A stretch of DNA of 64,000 nt from Bartonella sp. AU18XJBT (GCF_028618595.1 NZ_JAQITE010000002.1:3560-67559), one strand, 5' to 3'; shown: positions 28,726 through 40,820, numbered from the stretch's first letter. A program made the numbers and translations. The notes: a model not told the origin generated them from the letters alone.

Positions 28726-30306
28726 TTGCCCTCTTTGACTCTTTTACAGATTGTTGTTGGTTTTGTCCTCTTTTTTTTTATTGCATCTATGTTGGCAATC
28801 TACACCTATGGGCGTTTTATGAAAAATGCTAGGGGGCAATGTTCTTATGCGTTACCTATTCAGAAAGATGAAACTAAGCTTGATCGTATCGTCAGTCAAT
28901 TAGCTGAGGAAGAAAATGGGTTGGGGATGGATAAAGATGCCCTTTCCCTCATTATCAGCAATTTGGATGCGTTTTGTGTTCGTGCAATAGGAGCTGCAGA
29001 GGCTGGGCGTAGCCTTGATCTGATGTACTATATTTGGGACGATGATTTAACGGGGCGCCTATTATTAAGTGAAATAGTTGAGGCAGCTGATCGGGGTGTT
29101 CGGGTACGGCTTCTTTTGGATGATATTAATGCTCAGGCACGTGATCCAGCTTATATTGCGCTAGATAAACATCCGCATATTGAAGTGAGAATGTTTAATC
29201 CAGGGCGATCGCGTAAAGGTGGTTTACGCCGTGGTTTAGAAATTATATTACGGGCAATTACTGTAACACGTAGAATGCATAATAAAGCTTTTATTGTTGA
29301 TGGCAGGGTCGCTTTTGTAGGAGGACGTAATCTTGCAGATTCTTATTTTGATGCTGGTAAAGAATCTCATTTTCGAGATTTAGATTTGATGTTAATTGGT
29401 CCCTCAGTTAAAAAGGTGGAAAGTATTTTTGATGATTTTTGGAATAGTGCTGTTGTTTTGCCAATTCATACTTTGGTTGTTCCTAAAAGCGCAAGTGATC
29501 TTAGCTATTGGAAGGATAAATTACGAAAATTTCGTGATTCCAAGGTTGCAAAAGTTTATTTAGATTATGTCAAAGAGCACATTAACTTCAATTGTTTTAT
29601 CCAAACAGGAAAGCGGTTATTTTTAGCAGACAAAGTTGTTGTTCTTTCTGACCCTCCAGAAAAAGCATTGCGTAAAAAAGCAAGCAATTGGCTTATGAAG
29701 GCACTTTCAAAGGTTATTGGAAATGCCCAAAAAACGGTTCAGATTACGTCACCTTATTTTGTTCCTGGTAAGGTTGGCACGCAGAATTTTAGTAATTTGG
29801 TTTCAAAGGGTGTTGATGTCAAAATTCTGACAAATTCTTTAGCGGCTACTGATGTAGCATTGGTGCATGGTGGTTATGTACCTTATCGTAAGGCATTGTT
29901 GAAAAGTGGTGTTAATCTTTATGAATTAAAAGCGGAGGGTGACACCCATGGGTTACGATTGTTTCGATCGAGTAAGGCAAGTTTACATGCCAAAGCTTTT
30001 TTAATTGATCGTAAAACAGCTTTTATTGGATCCTTAAATTTTGATCCCAGGTCAGCATCATTAAATACAGAAATGGGCATTCTTTTTGAATGTGCTCCTA
30101 TTACAGCAAGGCTAGATTTGTTGTTTTCTGAAGAAACCACAGGGGAAATGAGCTATCATCTGCGTCTTGGTGATAATAATCGTATTTATTGGGATTTTAT
30201 TGAAAATGAAAAAAAATATAGCATTGACTATGAGCCAGAAAGCAAATTTTGGCGTCGCGCATTTGCAAAAATAATAAGTTGGTTACCTATTGAATCACAA
30301 TTGTAA
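28726..30306 (+). CDS. Phospholipase D family / cardiolipin synthase-like protein
   Basis: 526 residues. N-terminal membrane helix (about 5-28) and two PLD half-sites: HNKAFIVDGRVAFVGGRN (about residue 185) and HAKAFLIDRKTAFIGSLN (about 425), both with the HxK(x)4D core. The layout fits cardiolipin synthase or a membrane-bound phospholipase D; the product cannot be settled by sequence reading. The start is a TTG without a strong ribosome site; another TTG lies three codons on. No close operon partner. Confidence 0.85.
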   Translation: MPSLTLLQIVVGFVLFFFIASMLAIYTYGRFMKNARGQCSYALPIQKDETKLDRIVSQLAEEENGLGMDKDALSLIISNLDAFCVRAIGAAEAGRSLDLMYYIWDDDLTGRLLLSEIVEAADRGVRVRLLLDDINAQARDPAYIALDKHPHIEVRMFNPGRSRKGGLRRGLEIILRAITVTRRMHNKAFIVDGRVAFVGGRNLADSYFDAGKESHFRDLDLMLIGPSVKKVESIFDDFWNSAVVLPIHTLVVPKSASDLSYWKDKLRKFRDSKVAKVYLDYVKEHINFNCFIQTGKRLFLADKVVVLSDPPEKALRKKASNWLMKALSKVIGNAQKTVQITSPYFVPGKVGTQNFSNLVSKGVDVKILTNSLAATDVALVHGGYVPYRKALLKSGVNLYELKAEGDTHGLRLFRSSKASLHAKAFLIDRKTAFIGSLNFDPRSASLNTEMGILFECAPITARLDLLFSEETTGEMSYHLRLGDNNRIYWDFIENEKKYSIDYEPESKFWRRAFAKIISWLPIESQL

Positions 30307-30363
30307 ATTTTTATAAACCACACTTAAAAAAAATATTTATTTTTCTTTTCATTTTGTTTGTAG

Positions 30364-31956
<1,593 letters not shown>

Positions 31957-32064
31957 AGATACAAGAGCCTAATGTCATATTGCATAAATATAAAATCTTC
32001 CGCGAACAAGAATGAGAGACTGCGCTTTTTTCTGTTTGTGATTTGGTGTAATAATCCCAAAAAG

Positions 32065-32097
32065 GAAAGAATTAGAGGTCAAAACTCTAATTCTTTC
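32065..32097 (-). terminator. Terminator of the 48-residue gene
   Basis: A perfect 13-bp inverted repeat (GAAAGAATTAGAG / CTCTAATTCTTTC) with a seven-base loop. Read on the minus strand it is followed by CCTTTTTGGG, a short T-run, about 40 bases past the stop of the small gene. It may also stop guaB from the other side. Confidence 0.72.
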
Positions 32098-32135
32098 TGT
32101 TAAGACTATATGAAATAAGTTATATAAAATTAGAA

Positions 32136-32282
32136 TTAACTTTTTGTTGTCTTCCGTCCTGTCTTTGACGCACGTTGGCGAGTGTTTGTCTGATCACTTT
32201 GGACGGATTTCTTTCCGTTGTTTGAGGGCATTGTGTTATGACGGCTTTTAGATGAAGTTGTTTTTCCATTATTATAAGTCAT
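32136..32282 (-). CDS. Small basic protein, 48 residues, unknown
   Basis: Not recognised. ATG at 32280-32282 is preceded by AAAGGAG at ideal spacing, and a strong hairpin follows the stop. The product is almost entirely S, T, N, Q, K, R and G with no hydrophobic core (ends RQRASKTGRKTTKS), giving a strongly positive, probably disordered chain, as in nucleic-acid-binding or stress-linked small proteins. It has its own promoter region and no operon partner. The three signals together make it more likely a gene than chance. Confidence 0.6.
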   Translation of the reverse strand: MTYNNGKTTSSKSRHNTMPSNNGKKSVQSDQTNTRQRASKTGRKTTKS

Positions 32283-32806
32283 TATTTTCTCCTTTTAAAT
32301 TGTCTGGCAGTTGCCATTAGAGTAAAAACGGTCATGCCAAATAGTGGTTCCAAGCATTTTCTAAAAAGTTAATTTTTTGGTGAGCGTAAGATGAACTTGT
32401 TTAACTTTATGAGAAGATTTTTTCTATTTTTTCAGAAGGATCGCCATCAAAAGATGGGAGATATTTGATTTTTTCTGTTATTCAGATAATCTTTGTAAAT
32501 TTTATTTTACGCAAAAATCAAAGAGTTTAGTTTTTTCGTAAGGCATGGCGGAGATAAGTTCTTTATGGATGGCTGCGTGTCTTTTAGTATGAGAGGTAGA
32601 AGGATAAAAAGCGAATAGCGAATGGGCAGAAGATGAAAGGAAAAATCTAGATACTCTAAATTGGATCTTATAAAAAAGTATGATCAGATCATTTTAATGT
32701 TGAATGTAAATTTTTTTATGGCTTTAAGAAGGCTTCATTGGCAAGAAGACGATAATATTATTTTTTTAGACGATTTAAAATTTTATTATTTCAATGGGAG
32801 AAATGA
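32283..32806. other. Spacer between small gene and rsmB
   Basis: AT-rich with no supported gene. It must hold the promoters of the minus-strand small gene and of rsmB, but none is clear enough to mark. Confidence 0.5.
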
Positions 32807-34093
32807 ATGCGATTAGGTGGGCGTTTGCAAGCAGCAATAGATGTTCTCAAAGAGATAGAAATAAGGCATCGCCCAGTAGGAGAAGCTTTAAAGGATTGGG
32901 GGCTTTCTCATCGCTTTGCTGGAGCAGGTGATCGCGCAGCCATTGGTACAATCGTTTATGATGTTTTAAGACGACGTTATTCTTTACAATGGCGTATAGA
33001 AAGTGATGATATCCGAGATATTGTTTTCGCTACCTTATTAGATGCTGGACAAATGACGCTGGAGCAAATTGACGGTGAGTTGGCCGAAGATCGGTTTGCG
33101 CCGCAGTTATTAGGGGCTAAACAGCGTAAATCGTGGCAAGGTCAGCAATTAGTGGATGCTCCAGATTATATTCGTGGTGATATTCCGCAATGGTGTCAAG
33201 CGCATCTGCGTCCTTTATTTGGCGATAATTGGATCATTGAAGCGGCTGCGCTAGCAACGCGTCCTTCTTTAGATTTGCGGGTAAATAGCTTAAAAGCAAC
33301 ACCAGAGAAGGTGCTGAAAGAATTAGCAAAAATTAGACTTAAATCTTTTCCATGGTTTGGGAAAGCTTTAAGAATTGCACCAATTGAAAAGTTTAATCGT
33401 CACCCTAATGTTCAAGTGGAACCAGCTTTTCAAAAAGGACACTTTGAAATACAGGATTTAGGATCTCAAATTGTTGCTCACCTTGTGGAAGCGCGAGAAA
33501 GCATGCAGGTATTAGATTATTGCGCAGGTGCTGGGGGTAAAACATTAGCTTTAGCTGCCGATATGAATAATCGTGGGCAAATTTATGCTTATGATTCAGA
33601 CAAAGCTCGTTTGGCTCCTATTTTTGATCGTCTTCGACGCGCTGGTGTTCGTAATGTACAAATACGAGCACAAAAAGAAGAATTAAAATCATTAATGGGT
33701 CAGATGGATAGAGTTCTACTGGATGCACCCTGTAGTGGGACAGGAACATGGCGTCGTCGTCCAGATGCGAAATGGCGTTTAACATTAGAGCAGGTAAAAC
33801 AACGCCAAACAGAACAGAGAGCTATTTTGAATGAAGCGATAGCTTATCTTAAGCCAAATGGGCGCCTAGTCTATATTACTTGTTCTCTTTTTGCAGATGA
33901 AAATGAGGAACAAATTGCCCATTTCCTTCAACAACATACTCATTTTTCTCCAATAGATATGCCAGCACTTTGGCAACAACATTTTAGTTTTTCTCCGGTG
34001 CAACCAGTTTTTTCAAATTATGGACTGACATTATCGCCCGCAACAACACAAACAGATGGTTTCTTTTTATCTGTGTTGCAAAAAAAACATTGA
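32807..34093 (+). CDS. rsmB: RsmB/NOP-family rRNA (cytosine-5) methyltransferase
   Basis: 428 residues. N-terminal NusB-like RNA-binding part (1-140), then a SAM-dependent methyltransferase: motif I LDYCAGAGGKTLALA, motif IV DAPCSGTGTWRRRPD and motif VI VYITCSLF, with the two catalytic cysteines in PCSG and TCS. Likely methylates C967 of 16S rRNA, though other NOP-family targets are possible. GGGAGA precedes the ATG. guaA follows 132 bases later. Confidence 0.87.
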   Translation: MRLGGRLQAAIDVLKEIEIRHRPVGEALKDWGLSHRFAGAGDRAAIGTIVYDVLRRRYSLQWRIESDDIRDIVFATLLDAGQMTLEQIDGELAEDRFAPQLLGAKQRKSWQGQQLVDAPDYIRGDIPQWCQAHLRPLFGDNWIIEAAALATRPSLDLRVNSLKATPEKVLKELAKIRLKSFPWFGKALRIAPIEKFNRHPNVQVEPAFQKGHFEIQDLGSQIVAHLVEARESMQVLDYCAGAGGKTLALAADMNNRGQIYAYDSDKARLAPIFDRLRRAGVRNVQIRAQKEELKSLMGQMDRVLLDAPCSGTGTWRRRPDAKWRLTLEQVKQRQTEQRAILNEAIAYLKPNGRLVYITCSLFADENEEQIAHFLQQHTHFSPIDMPALWQQHFSFSPVQPVFSNYGLTLSPATTQTDGFFLSVLQKKH

Positions 34094-34225
34094 TCCATAT
34101 TTTTGCATTTTTTATCATAAATTTTACGAGAATAATTTTTTTCTTAAGAAAACAGGCTTGTGAAAAGAGAAAGATTGAATCATAACTCTCATGAGTTTTC
34201 TTTTACAATTATTGATTGGTTTTCT

Positions 34226-35782
34226 ATGAGCATATCACATCCAGACACTGTTCTTATTATTGACTTTGGTTCACAAGTTACACAACTTATTGCACGACGG
34301 GTACGAGCAATGGGGGTATATTGTGAAATTGCTCCTTTTCAATTGGCTTTAGAAGTTGTGCGCCGCATAAATCCTAAAGCTATTATTTTATCAGGGAGTC
34401 CTTATTCCGTTATTGATGAGGGCTCTCCGCGTGCTCCAATGGAAATTTTTGAGGCGGGTATTCCGATTCTGGGTATTTGCTATGGTGAACAAGTCATGTG
34501 TGTTCAGCTTGGAGGAAAGGTTGAAGCTGGACATGAGCGTGAATTTGGGCGTGCTTTTTTGGAAGTGCAAGAAGAGAGTGCCCTTTTTGATGGAGTGTGG
34601 GAAAAAGGTTCTCGTTATCAAGTATGGATGAGCCATGGTGACCGTGTAGCATCTTTACCAGAAGGTTTTCGTGTCATAGGAACTTCAAAAGGAGCTCCTT
34701 ATGCGGCTATTGCTGATGAAAAAAGACATTTTTATGCGGTACAGTTTCATCCTGAAGTTATCCATACACCAGATGGTACAAAACTTTTACAAAATTTTAT
34801 TCATAAAATTTCTGCTATTAAAGGTAGTTGGTCAATGGCTTCTTATCGTGAGCAGGCAATTGCTACGATACGACAAAAAGTTGGGAAAAGTCGTGTAATT
34901 TGTGGTCTTTCAGGGGGAGTGGATTCATCTGTTGTAGCGGTACTCCTTCATGAAGCCATAGGAGATCAATTGACATGCATTTTGGTAGACCATGGGCTGA
35001 TGCGCAAGAATGAAGCTGAAGAAGTTCTCACGCTCTTTCGTGATCATTATAATATAGAGCTTATTCACGTTAATGCTGCCGATATGTTTCTTAATGCTTT
35101 AGAAGGTGAGACAGATCCAGAAAAAAAGCGCAAAACGATAGGTCGTCTTTTTATTGAAGTTTTTGAAGAAGAAACTAAAAAAATAGGAGGTGCAGAGTTT
35201 TTAGCACAAGGAACACTTTATCCAGATGTTATTGAGAGTGTGTCTGCTATTGGTGAAACGGTAACCATTAAAAGCCATCATAATGTGGGTGGGCTACCAG
35301 AAAAGATGAATATGAAACTTGTAGAACCGTTGCGTGAGCTCTTTAAGGATGAGGTTCGCTTACTGGGGCGAGAGTTAGGATTACCAGAGCAGTTTATTGG
35401 TCGCCATCCTTTTCCAGGTCCCGGTCTTGCAATTCGTTGTCCAGGTACTGTGACCCGTGAAAAATTAGAAATTTTACGTGAAGCAGATGCTATCTATCTT
35501 GAGGAAATCCGTAAAGCCGGTCTTTATGACGAAATTTGGCAGGCTTTTGCTGTTCTTCTTCCTGTTCAAACTGTTGGCGTGATGGGCGATGGTCGCACTT
35601 ATGAATTTGTTTGTGCTCTTCGCGCCGTCACATCTGTAGATGGAATGACTGCTGATTTTTATCCCTATGATATGGCGTTTTTAAGTAAGACGGCAGCACG
35701 TATTATTAACGAAGTTAGAGGGATTAATCGTGTTGTATATGATGTAACCTCAAAGCCTCCTAGTACTATTGAATGGGAATAA
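34226..35782 (+). CDS. guaA: GMP synthase (glutamine-hydrolysing)
   Basis: 518 residues. Class I glutaminase domain (1-200) with catalytic cysteine in GICYGEQVM and the histidine/glutamate in VQFHPEV; ATP-pyrophosphatase domain with P-loop [13 protein letters not shown]-terminal dimerisation domain ending [10 protein letters not shown]. Converts XMP to GMP after GuaB. A GTG at 34160 is in frame but the ATG at 34226 gives the usual N-terminus. Confidence 0.96.
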   Translation: MSISHPDTVLIIDFGSQVTQLIARRVRAMGVYCEIAPFQLALEVVRRINPKAIILSGSPYSVIDEGSPRAPMEIFEAGIPILGICYGEQVMCVQLGGKVEAGHEREFGRAFLEVQEESALFDGVWEKGSRYQVWMSHGDRVASLPEGFRVIGTSKGAPYAAIADEKRHFYAVQFHPEVIHTPDGTKLLQNFIHKISAIKGSWSMASYREQAIATIRQKVGKSRVICGLSGGVDSSVVAVLLHEAIGDQLTCILVDHGLMRKNEAEEVLTLFRDHYNIELIHVNAADMFLNALEGETDPEKKRKTIGRLFIEVFEEETKKIGGAEFLAQGTLYPDVIESVSAIGETVTIKSHHNVGGLPEKMNMKLVEPLRELFKDEVRLLGRELGLPEQFIGRHPFPGPGLAIRCPGTVTREKLEILREADAIYLEEIRKAGLYDEIWQAFAVLLPVQTVGVMGDGRTYEFVCALRAVTSVDGMTADFYPYDMAFLSKTAARIINEVRGINRVVYDVTSKPPSTIEWE

Positions 35783-35953
35783 TTAAAGATGAAGGGTAAG
35801 TCTTTTTAAGAATAAAATATGACTGAGTATTTGATATTCGAAAAGTGTAGAAAAAATCATTTAAAAATGATTGTGTATTTTCATATGATATAAGCCGGTA
35901 TCTGGCAATCTGTGCGTCAATATCGTTTAAAATTGAGAAGTGTGGAATCTTGC

Positions 35954-36676
35954 ATGTCTGAGAAAAAAATTGTTGCACACCGTGGTGGAGCGCATCTTTA
36001 TCCTGAAAATACCCTTTCGGCATTTAATAATGCTATAGCGTTAGGTGTCGATGAAGTTGAATGTGACGTTCATTTGCTGAAAAGCGGTGAAGTGGTTGTC
36101 TTTCACGATTTCCGTCTAGACCAATTGGTTGGAAAAAAGGGGTATATTCACGACATTGATAATGAAACACGCAAACAGCTCTGCGTAAAAGGAAGCCAAG
36201 AAGCCCCCCCTTTATTAGAAGAGGTGCTTGATCTTTTAGCACCAACGAATGTTGCATTGCATCTTGAAATCAAGACATGTGGTGAAGTGGAGCGTGAAAC
36301 AATATTATCCCAAAAAGCGCTTGCGCTAATAAAAAACCGAAATTTATCAGAACGGGTTTCTGCAATTAGTTTTGATCCTTTTATCCTTCGTCCTTTTATT
36401 GAAGCGGGAATACCATCTGGTCCATGTGTTGATAATTTTGAAGGTGATATGTACCGTCATTTTTCTGAATGGAAGCAATTAGGTTATTCTGATCTAAGTT
36501 TAGATGGCTCTATTGTTTCACGGAACTTTATTGAATCAGCTCTTGAGGCTGGTTTTACTGTAGGGGTATGGACAATTAATGGAAAAGCTCAGTTATCACA
36601 TTGGCTTGATATGCCTGTACATTACATTACGACAGATCAACCTGATCTCGCATTGCAATTGCGTGCACAAAGGTAA
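35954..36676 (+). CDS. ugpQ: Glycerophosphodiester phosphodiesterase
   Basis: 240 residues, GDPD family TIM barrel. Motifs IVAHRGGAHLYPENT (start), EVECDVHLLKSGEVVVFHD and HLEIKT carry the catalytic histidines and metal-binding acids. It cleaves glycerophosphodiesters to glycerol-3-phosphate, the substrate of the UgpBAEC importer encoded next on the same strand about 960 bases on. No signal peptide, so it acts in the cytoplasm. GTG at 35912 is an alternative start. Confidence 0.9.
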   Translation: MSEKKIVAHRGGAHLYPENTLSAFNNAIALGVDEVECDVHLLKSGEVVVFHDFRLDQLVGKKGYIHDIDNETRKQLCVKGSQEAPPLLEEVLDLLAPTNVALHLEIKTCGEVERETILSQKALALIKNRNLSERVSAISFDPFILRPFIEAGIPSGPCVDNFEGDMYRHFSEWKQLGYSDLSLDGSIVSRNFIESALEAGFTVGVWTINGKAQLSHWLDMPVHYITTDQPDLALQLRAQR

Positions 36677-36754
36677 AAAATACATCAATACAAAAGGAAC
36701 TATATATCCTCATAAAGCTAGCGTAATGAAAGAAGAAAAATTATCTAATATATA

Positions 36755-37010
36755 ACAATAATACGTTGATTTATAATGATAATTAATAGTTTATTTATGC
36801 AAACAAGAGACATTAATACGTAAGATTCTCTTATTTCAGATCTTTTTCCAATGAATTAATCAAAATCATTCGTTTGCACATTACAAGCAGGGTTGGTGTG
36901 TGGATAAAAGTTATTGAGAAAAGAATAAAAATATTCATTTAACGTATTTCAAATGCAAGACTTGTTGAAGCATTAGGGGCTCATATAATGGTGTCATTTT
37001 GCACTTTTAT
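36755..37010 (+). repeat. Degenerate repeat family 2, copy 2
   Basis: Aligns with 59435-59690 over most of its length: the TTGATTTATAATGATAATT block, then AATCAAAATCATTCGTTTGC, CAAGCAGGG and TGTGGATAA (36899-36907). An AGGG plus GTG before the nonamer looks like a ribosome site and start codon, but frames break soon after. The remaining spacer (37011-37560) shows open scraps but no supported gene. Confidence 0.5.
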
Positions 37011-37564
37011 GAAGTATAAAAATGATGGCATACAAAAAGTTTTATATACTTTAGTGGAGAGGCTTTATGGCTTATTTTATAGGCGCTATCATGAAATGTA
37101 GATGTATTGAAAGATTTTTTAACAGCATGAAAATTGGTCATACAATGTCATTCTGTTTTGCGTGAGGGGCGTGATCTCACTACAGGGAAGGGGCCTATTA
37201 AGCGCTTCAAAATGATTTTCGTAGTTTTAAGAAAAATTCTATTTGCCTCTTCGTTAGCTTCAATAGCAACATCGTGTTAAAGTTATAAGCCGAAAATTAT
37301 AAGACAAATAACAAAAGAATAAACAATTCTTTTTAAAAAAGTAAATGCAGATATTAAAATAGTCATTGAATGACATTTACGATCTATATCTGTTTACCAA
37401 GTGACTTTGCTTATTTAAGCCATTTCATTTTTTCAGATAGTTACAAACGCTTATCTCGTTAATACATAAGAAAGCTTATAAAAGAAAACGAATAAATTTA
37501 AACAAATTCATTTGACCTTTTGGTGGTTCCTGTTTAAATGAGAGAATATATTTCTGAAATAAAA

Positions 37565-37597
37565 CTGTCATAGCATGTTCATGTGTAATACTATAAA
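37565..37597 (+). promoter_or_regulatory. Possible Pho box and -10 before ugpB
   Basis: CTGTCAT, a four-base gap (AGCA), then TGTTCAT (37565-37582): first half is a perfect PhoB half-site, the second matches four of seven. TATAAA follows at 37592-37597 at the spacing of a PhoB-type promoter, about 40 bases before the ugpB ATG. Ugp systems are PhoB targets in other bacteria; whether this genome has PhoB is not seen here. Confidence 0.35.
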
Positions 37598-37640
37598 TTT
37601 AGGGGTATTTTGTATTCCATCACTTCAGAAAGGGTGAACC

Positions 37641-38975
37641 ATGAGTCGTTTTTATCTTTCCATAGCGGCCACGGTTGCTATCATAATGTCCACAGCGGGA
37701 ATAACAGCAAGTTTTGCGCAGACAAAAATCAGCTTTTGGCATTCTATGAGTGGTGAATTAGGAAAGCAAACTGAAAGTCTCATTAACGATTTTAATGCAA
37801 GTCAATCTGAGTATAAGGTTGTTCCTTCATTTCGTGGCGAATATGAAGAGGGGTTGATTTCACTCATTGCAGCATTTCGTGGAAAGAAACAGCCAGTGCT
37901 TGCTCAAATTTATGACGTTGGTACGGGAACTATGATGGCTGCAAAAGGTGCAATCTACCCATTTTATCAACTTATGGCTGATACAAAACAAGAATTTGAT
38001 CCTACAGATTACTTCCCTGCTATTAGTGGTTATTACTCCGATGAACAGGGACGTATCGTCTCTATGCCATTCAATATTTCAACACCCATCCTTTATTATA
38101 ACAAAGATATCTTTAAAAAAGCCGGGCTTGATCCAGAACAGCCTCCTAAAACGTGGCAAGATATAGAAGACTTTTCCAAAAAAATTCTTGAGACTAAAGC
38201 GGCAACTTGTGGTTTTACAATGGCTTATGCCGCTCAATGGATTGGTATAGAAAATTTTTCAGCATTGCATAATGTTCCTTTTGGAACGAAGGAAAATGGC
38301 TTTAAAGGACTTGATTCAGAACTTACATTTAATGGACCTTTACAAGTGCGTATGTGGACTGACCTGAAAAAGTGGTCTGATCAAGGTATTTTCCGTTATG
38401 GTGGTCCAGCAGGTGCATTAGATTCAACACCAATGTTTATGGCACAAAATTGTGCAATTTTTATGCAATCTTCAGGATCACATGCTGGAATTGTTTCTGA
38501 AGCTCAGTTTAATGTGGGGGTTGGTATGCTACCGTACTATAAGGATACAGAAGAAACACCCCAAAATTCAGTTATTGGGGGCGCTTCTATTTGGGCATTT
38601 AAGGGTCATACCCCAAAGGAATATGCAGGGGCAGCCGCTTTTCTTAAATTTCTTTCAAAAACAGAAAATCAAGCAAAATGGCATCAGGAAACAGGTTATC
38701 TTCCAACCACAAAAGCGACTTATGAATTGAGCAAAAAACAACATTTCTATGAAAAAACGCCAGGTGCGGATATAGCTATCAAACAGATTAATCTTAATCC
38801 ACCAACAGTTAATTCGAAGGGGATAAGATTTGGTAATTTACCACAAATCCGTGCCATTCTTGATCAAGAGTTGGAAGCTGTTCTTAGTGGTTCAAAAACA
38901 CCGAAAGATGGTTTAGATGAGACCGTTGAACGTGGAAATAAACTTTTGCGTGAATTTGAAAAGTCTAATCATTAA
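37641..38975 (+). CDS. ugpB: Glycerol-3-phosphate ABC transporter, binding protein
   Basis: 444 residues, periplasmic. Signal peptide (about 1-26, ending SFA). Family marks KISFWHSMSGELGKQ, PFNISTPILYYNKD and the C-terminal hinge residues follow UgpB. It binds glycerol-3-phosphate and glycerophosphocholine-type diesters. AAGGGTG precedes the ATG. A hairpin after its stop probably limits transcription into ugpA so that the binding protein is made in excess. Confidence 0.93.
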   Translation: MSRFYLSIAATVAIIMSTAGITASFAQTKISFWHSMSGELGKQTESLINDFNASQSEYKVVPSFRGEYEEGLISLIAAFRGKKQPVLAQIYDVGTGTMMAAKGAIYPFYQLMADTKQEFDPTDYFPAISGYYSDEQGRIVSMPFNISTPILYYNKDIFKKAGLDPEQPPKTWQDIEDFSKKILETKAATCGFTMAYAAQWIGIENFSALHNVPFGTKENGFKGLDSELTFNGPLQVRMWTDLKKWSDQGIFRYGGPAGALDSTPMFMAQNCAIFMQSSGSHAGIVSEAQFNVGVGMLPYYKDTEETPQNSVIGGASIWAFKGHTPKEYAGAAAFLKFLSKTENQAKWHQETGYLPTTKATYELSKKQHFYEKTPGADIAIKQINLNPPTVNSKGIRFGNLPQIRAILDQELEAVLSGSKTPKDGLDETVERGNKLLREFEKSNH

Positions 38976-39001
38976 TTTCGTTTTATTGTTAAACATTCAA
39001 A

Positions 39002-39030
39002 GACTCAACAAAAACAGTTGAGTCCTTTTT
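39002..39030 (+). terminator. Intra-operon hairpin ugpB/ugpA
   Basis: Perfect 8-bp stem GACTCAAC / GTTGAGTC with a seven-base loop, followed by CTTTTT. Being between ugpB and ugpA in one operon, it is likely a partial terminator or an mRNA 3'-end stabiliser. Confidence 0.72.
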
Positions 39031-39071
39031 GTTTATCTTTTTAAAGTCTCTACATTTAAAGAGCCCTACGA

Positions 39072-39956
39072 ATGCAAGAAAAACATGCATATTTTAAAAA
39101 TAGTCTACTTTCTTACGGACTGCTTTTTCCTCAGCTTCTTGTGACTTTTTTGTTTTTCTTTTGGCCTGCTGCTCAGGCAATAAAATCATCTTTTGAGCGT
39201 GAAGACCCTTTTGGTTTTACAACAACCTTTATTGGTTTTGAAAATTATCTAACCGTTCTTTCTGATCCTACTTATCGGCAATCGCTTCTTACAACCGCAG
39301 TATTTTCCATCTCCGTTACTGTCGCTTCAATGACAATATCACTTCTCTTAGCTGTCTGTGTTGATCGTGTCATCCGTGCAAAAAAGGCTTATACAATGCT
39401 TTTGCTCTGGCCCTATGCTGTTGCTCCAGTGTTGGCAGGTATATTATGGCTGTTTATCTTTCATCCCACTATCGGAATTATTCCTTTTCTTCTCGAGAAA
39501 ATAGGGGTGCTATGGAATTATCGTATTAATGGCACTCAAGCAATGATTCTTATTGTCATTGCGGCTAGTTGGAAACAAATTTCTTACAATTTTCTCTTTT
39601 TTCTTACAGGTCTTCAGTCTGTTCCGCGTTCTCAAATAGAAGCAGCCGCCATTGATGGTGCTGGTCCCTTTAAACGATTTTGGACTGTGGTCTTCCCGCA
39701 AATTTCACCAACGACGTTTTTCCTTCTTATTGTCAATGTCAATTATGTTATGTTTGATACTTTTGGTATTATTGATAATACAACTTCTGGAGGTCCTGCG
39801 CGTGCAACGAGCATCCTTGTCTATAAAGTATATGACGATGGCTTTAAAAATCAAATAATCGGTGCATCCGCAGCACAATCAACAATATTGATGTTGATGG
39901 TTATTGTCTTAACCTTTATCCAGTTTCGCTGGATTGAGCGCCGTGTACAATATTAG
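39072..39956 (+). CDS. ugpA: Glycerol-3-phosphate ABC transporter, permease UgpA
   Basis: 294 residues, six predicted membrane helices, MalF-type. The EAA loop reads EAAAIDGAGPFKRFWTVVFP (about residue 195) and contacts the ATPase. It pairs with UgpE to form the channel. Ten bases separate it from ugpE. Confidence 0.93.
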   Translation: MQEKHAYFKNSLLSYGLLFPQLLVTFLFFFWPAAQAIKSSFEREDPFGFTTTFIGFENYLTVLSDPTYRQSLLTTAVFSISVTVASMTISLLLAVCVDRVIRAKKAYTMLLLWPYAVAPVLAGILWLFIFHPTIGIIPFLLEKIGVLWNYRINGTQAMILIVIAASWKQISYNFLFFLTGLQSVPRSQIEAAAIDGAGPFKRFWTVVFPQISPTTFFLLIVNVNYVMFDTFGIIDNTTSGGPARATSILVYKVYDDGFKNQIIGASAAQSTILMLMVIVLTFIQFRWIERRVQY

Positions 39957-39966
39957 GAAGTAAATT

Positions 39967-40818
39967 ATGGTTGAAAATCGCCCTGTTTTGAAATTTCTAA
40001 CCCATATTACTCTCATTGTTGGCATTATCATTATTTGCTTTCCAGTTTATGTTGCTATCATTGCATCAACCCATAGTTCAGCAGCATTCAACTCAGGAAC
40101 ACTTCCTCTCTTACCTGGGAAATATGCTTTGGAAAATTATAAAACAATCTTTGGTGATGGCCTTGCACAACTCGGTCTGCCCAACCTCTGGCCACTCTTA
40201 ATGAATTCACTCATTATGGCGCTTGGGATTAGTATAGGAAAAATTATTATTTCACTTTTGTCTGCTTATGCAATTGTTTACATGCGTTTTCCCTTCCGAA
40301 AAACTGCTTTTGTTCTTATTTTTGTTACATTGATGCTCCCTGTCGAAGTTCGTATTCTTCCAACCTATGAGGTTGTTGCGAAATTGGGGATGGTCGACAC
40401 CTATGGTGGAATGATTATTCCACTTATTGCATCTGCAACCGCTACATTTTTATTTCGCCAGTTTTTTTTGACTATTCCAGATGAACTCTTAGAGGCGGCG
40501 CGTGTTGATGGTGCTGGTCCAGTTAAATTTTTTAAGGATATTCTTCTTCCTCTTAGTAAAAGCAATATCGCTGCTTTATTTATCATTATGTTCATTTATG
40601 GATGGATACAATATCTCTGGCCTCTTATCATCACAACGGATCAAAATCATCAAACAATCCTTATTATTTTAAAGCAGCTTGTTGTCGAATCTCTTCAACA
40701 TGATCCTCAATGGAATATACTCATGGCAGTATCGGTTGTTGCTATGGTTCCTCCTGTTCTTGTTGTTATCTTCATGCAGCGGCTTTTTATCAAAGGCCTT
40801 ATTGAAACGGAGAAGTAA
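39967..40818 (+). CDS. ugpE: Glycerol-3-phosphate ABC transporter, permease UgpE
   Basis: 283 residues, six predicted membrane helices, MalG-type. EAA loop [20 protein letters not shown] (about residue 175). Partner of UgpA. AGGAAG lies just before the ATG, and the ugpC ATG follows two bases after its stop. Confidence 0.93.
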   Translation: MVENRPVLKFLTHITLIVGIIIICFPVYVAIIASTHSSAAFNSGTLPLLPGKYALENYKTIFGDGLAQLGLPNLWPLLMNSLIMALGISIGKIIISLLSAYAIVYMRFPFRKTAFVLIFVTLMLPVEVRILPTYEVVAKLGMVDTYGGMIIPLIASATATFLFRQFFLTIPDELLEAARVDGAGPVKFFKDILLPLSKSNIAALFIIMFIYGWIQYLWPLIITTDQNHQTILIILKQLVVESLQHDPQWNILMAVSVVAMVPPVLVVIFMQRLFIKGLIETEK

Positions 40819-40820
40819 TT

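Noticed and set aside
36677-37640. A gene remnant near 37140-37330 (pieces like LREGRDLTTGKGPIKR)
   Set aside because: Reads coding-like for a short stretch but no start, no family recognised, and frames shift; not enough to call.
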